In this document: positions 23,675-24,237 of the stretch, piece by piece
Position numbering within the stretch: position 1 is the first letter of the stretch
How the letters are laid out: every line of letters starts with the position of its first letter
Source of the DNA: an uncultured Clostridia bacterium
Lineage (GTDB): Bacteria; Bacillota; Clostridia; Oscillospirales; JAAYOS01
Reading direction: 5' to 3'
DNA: 24,237 nt
Assembly (NCBI GenBank): GCA_944386395.1
Contig: CALXAZ010000190.1
Coordinates: forward strand, 1-24,237
The notes under the pieces: generated by a model
Told to the model about the DNA's origin: nothing
The model's database searches: none
Seen by the model: only the letters and a program-made list of their open reading frames with translations
Position numbers and translations under genes: made by a program

Positions 23675-23756
23675 CAAATGCCCTCTTAATTGCTAATAAT
23701 ATTAATACAATGAATAAAGATTCTTTATATTCAGTAGAAAACGTATATTCAGTATA

Positions 23757-24237
23757 TCAAATAAGTATGCCTATTGCAAGACCGATAAGTGCTCCGACAA
23801 ACACCTGAAGAGGAGTATGTCCAAGGAGCTCTTTTAGCTCTTTGCTAAATATGTCTGGGGTAGTTTCTTTCCAGTTTTTTATCATATAATTGAGAACTTT
23901 TGCGTGCTCACCGGCAGAATGTCTTACGTTGAAAGCGTCATACATTACAATAAAAGCAAAAACACATGCAATAGCAAATTCTGGAGACGTGTGTCCACAT
24001 ACCTTGAAAGTTGCAGTTGTCAATCCTACAGTGCATGCAGCGTGTGAGCTTGGCATTCCGCCAGAGCCCATAATTCGTCTAAGATCAAGTGTTTTATGTG
24101 CAATAAGCTCAATTATGATTTTAACTAGCTGAGCGACAAACCATGATATTATAGCAACATTCAATATATAATTTCCTGTAAAAAACTGAACATAATTTAA
24201 AACAGTGGCTGATGCACCCCTAAATATAAGCGTATCA
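23757..24237 (-). CDS. DUF212 (YuiD-like, PAP2-related) membrane protein, 5' end outside the window
   Basis: The frame is open from the window edge to the stop at 23757. A TTG at 24164 could be a start, but the conserved family entry NYILNVAIISWFVAQLVKIIIE begins three residues before it, and no ATG, GTG or TTG precedes it in frame within the window, so the true start is probably beyond 24237. Several membrane spans are visible, with the family motifs SGGMPSSHAACTVGLTTA, IVMYDAFNVRHSAGEHAKVLN and LKELLGHTPLQVFVGALIGLAIGI. The SGGMPSSH and VRHSAGEHA stretches resemble the active site of PAP2 phosphatases. DUF212 is a PAP2-related family; substrate is not known, though lipid phosphate is plausible. 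It lies 82 bases before dxs on the same strand. Confidence 0.88.
   Translation of the reverse strand, partial: DTLIFRGASATVLNYVQFFTGNYILNVAIISWFVAQLVKIIIELIAHKTLDLRRIMGSGGMPSSHAACTVGLTTATFKVCGHTSPEFAIACVFAFIVMYDAFNVRHSAGEHAKVLNYMIKNWKETTPDIFSKELKELLGHTPLQVFVGALIGLAIGILI

Overview
The window is a housekeeping and sporulation segment from an endospore-forming Firmicute, most likely class Clostridia and possibly an Oscillospiraceae/Ruminococcaceae-type lineage. The evidence is the sporulation genes yunB, spoIIM and spoIID, Gram-positive style AGGAGG ribosome binding sites, sigma-A type promoters, a lysine riboswitch and the dxs-tlyA-nadK-argR-recN gene order. The genus cannot be fixed from sequence reading alone. 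I see no prophage, insertion sequence, CRISPR array, defence island, rRNA or tRNA.

Layout. Positions 1-834 (-) hold the first 278 codons of a XerC-like tyrosine recombinase that runs off the left edge, with a good promoter and a large palindrome in front of it. Positions 983-3742 (-) hold ligA and the sporulation gene yunB. Positions 3869-4926 (+) hold an overlapping DUF421/DUF4363 membrane-protein pair, ended by a strong shared terminator. Positions 4969-7607 (-) hold a YesL-like DUF624 protein, xerD and spoIIM. Positions 7608-7900 are a repeat-rich AT-rich regulatory region. Positions 7926-12763 (-) hold yrzE, yajC, tgt, queA and spoIID; queA and tgt are two steps of queuosine tRNA modification. 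On the plus strand, 12792-16715 is a lysine-biosynthesis operon: promoter, lysine (L-box) riboswitch, intrinsic terminator, asd, dapA, dapB and a YjjG-like HAD nucleotidase. Positions 16765-23674 (-) are a tight cluster dxs-tlyA-nadK-argR-recN-tyrS (isoprenoid precursor synthesis, rRNA methylation, NADP supply, arginine regulation, DNA repair, tyrosyl-tRNA charging). A DUF212 (YuiD-like) membrane protein runs off the right edge.

How the genes work together. The clearest regulatory circuit is the lysine riboswitch, which should terminate transcription of asd-dapA-dapB when lysine is plentiful. Two Xer-family recombinases lie 5-6 kb apart and could be the chromosome-dimer resolution pair. The spoIIM-xerD region has repeated TTATGTAAA motifs that resemble the XerD arm of a dif site, but no complete dif site was found.

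I do not find a clear new biological system; most genes belong to well-known families. The observations most worth a second look are non-coding: hairpins that would bury the ribosome binding sites of yrzE and spoIIM, the TTATGTAAA repeat cluster before spoIIM-xerD, the palindrome over the -35 box of the XerC-like gene, and a XerD whose usual catalytic lysine position reads histidine.
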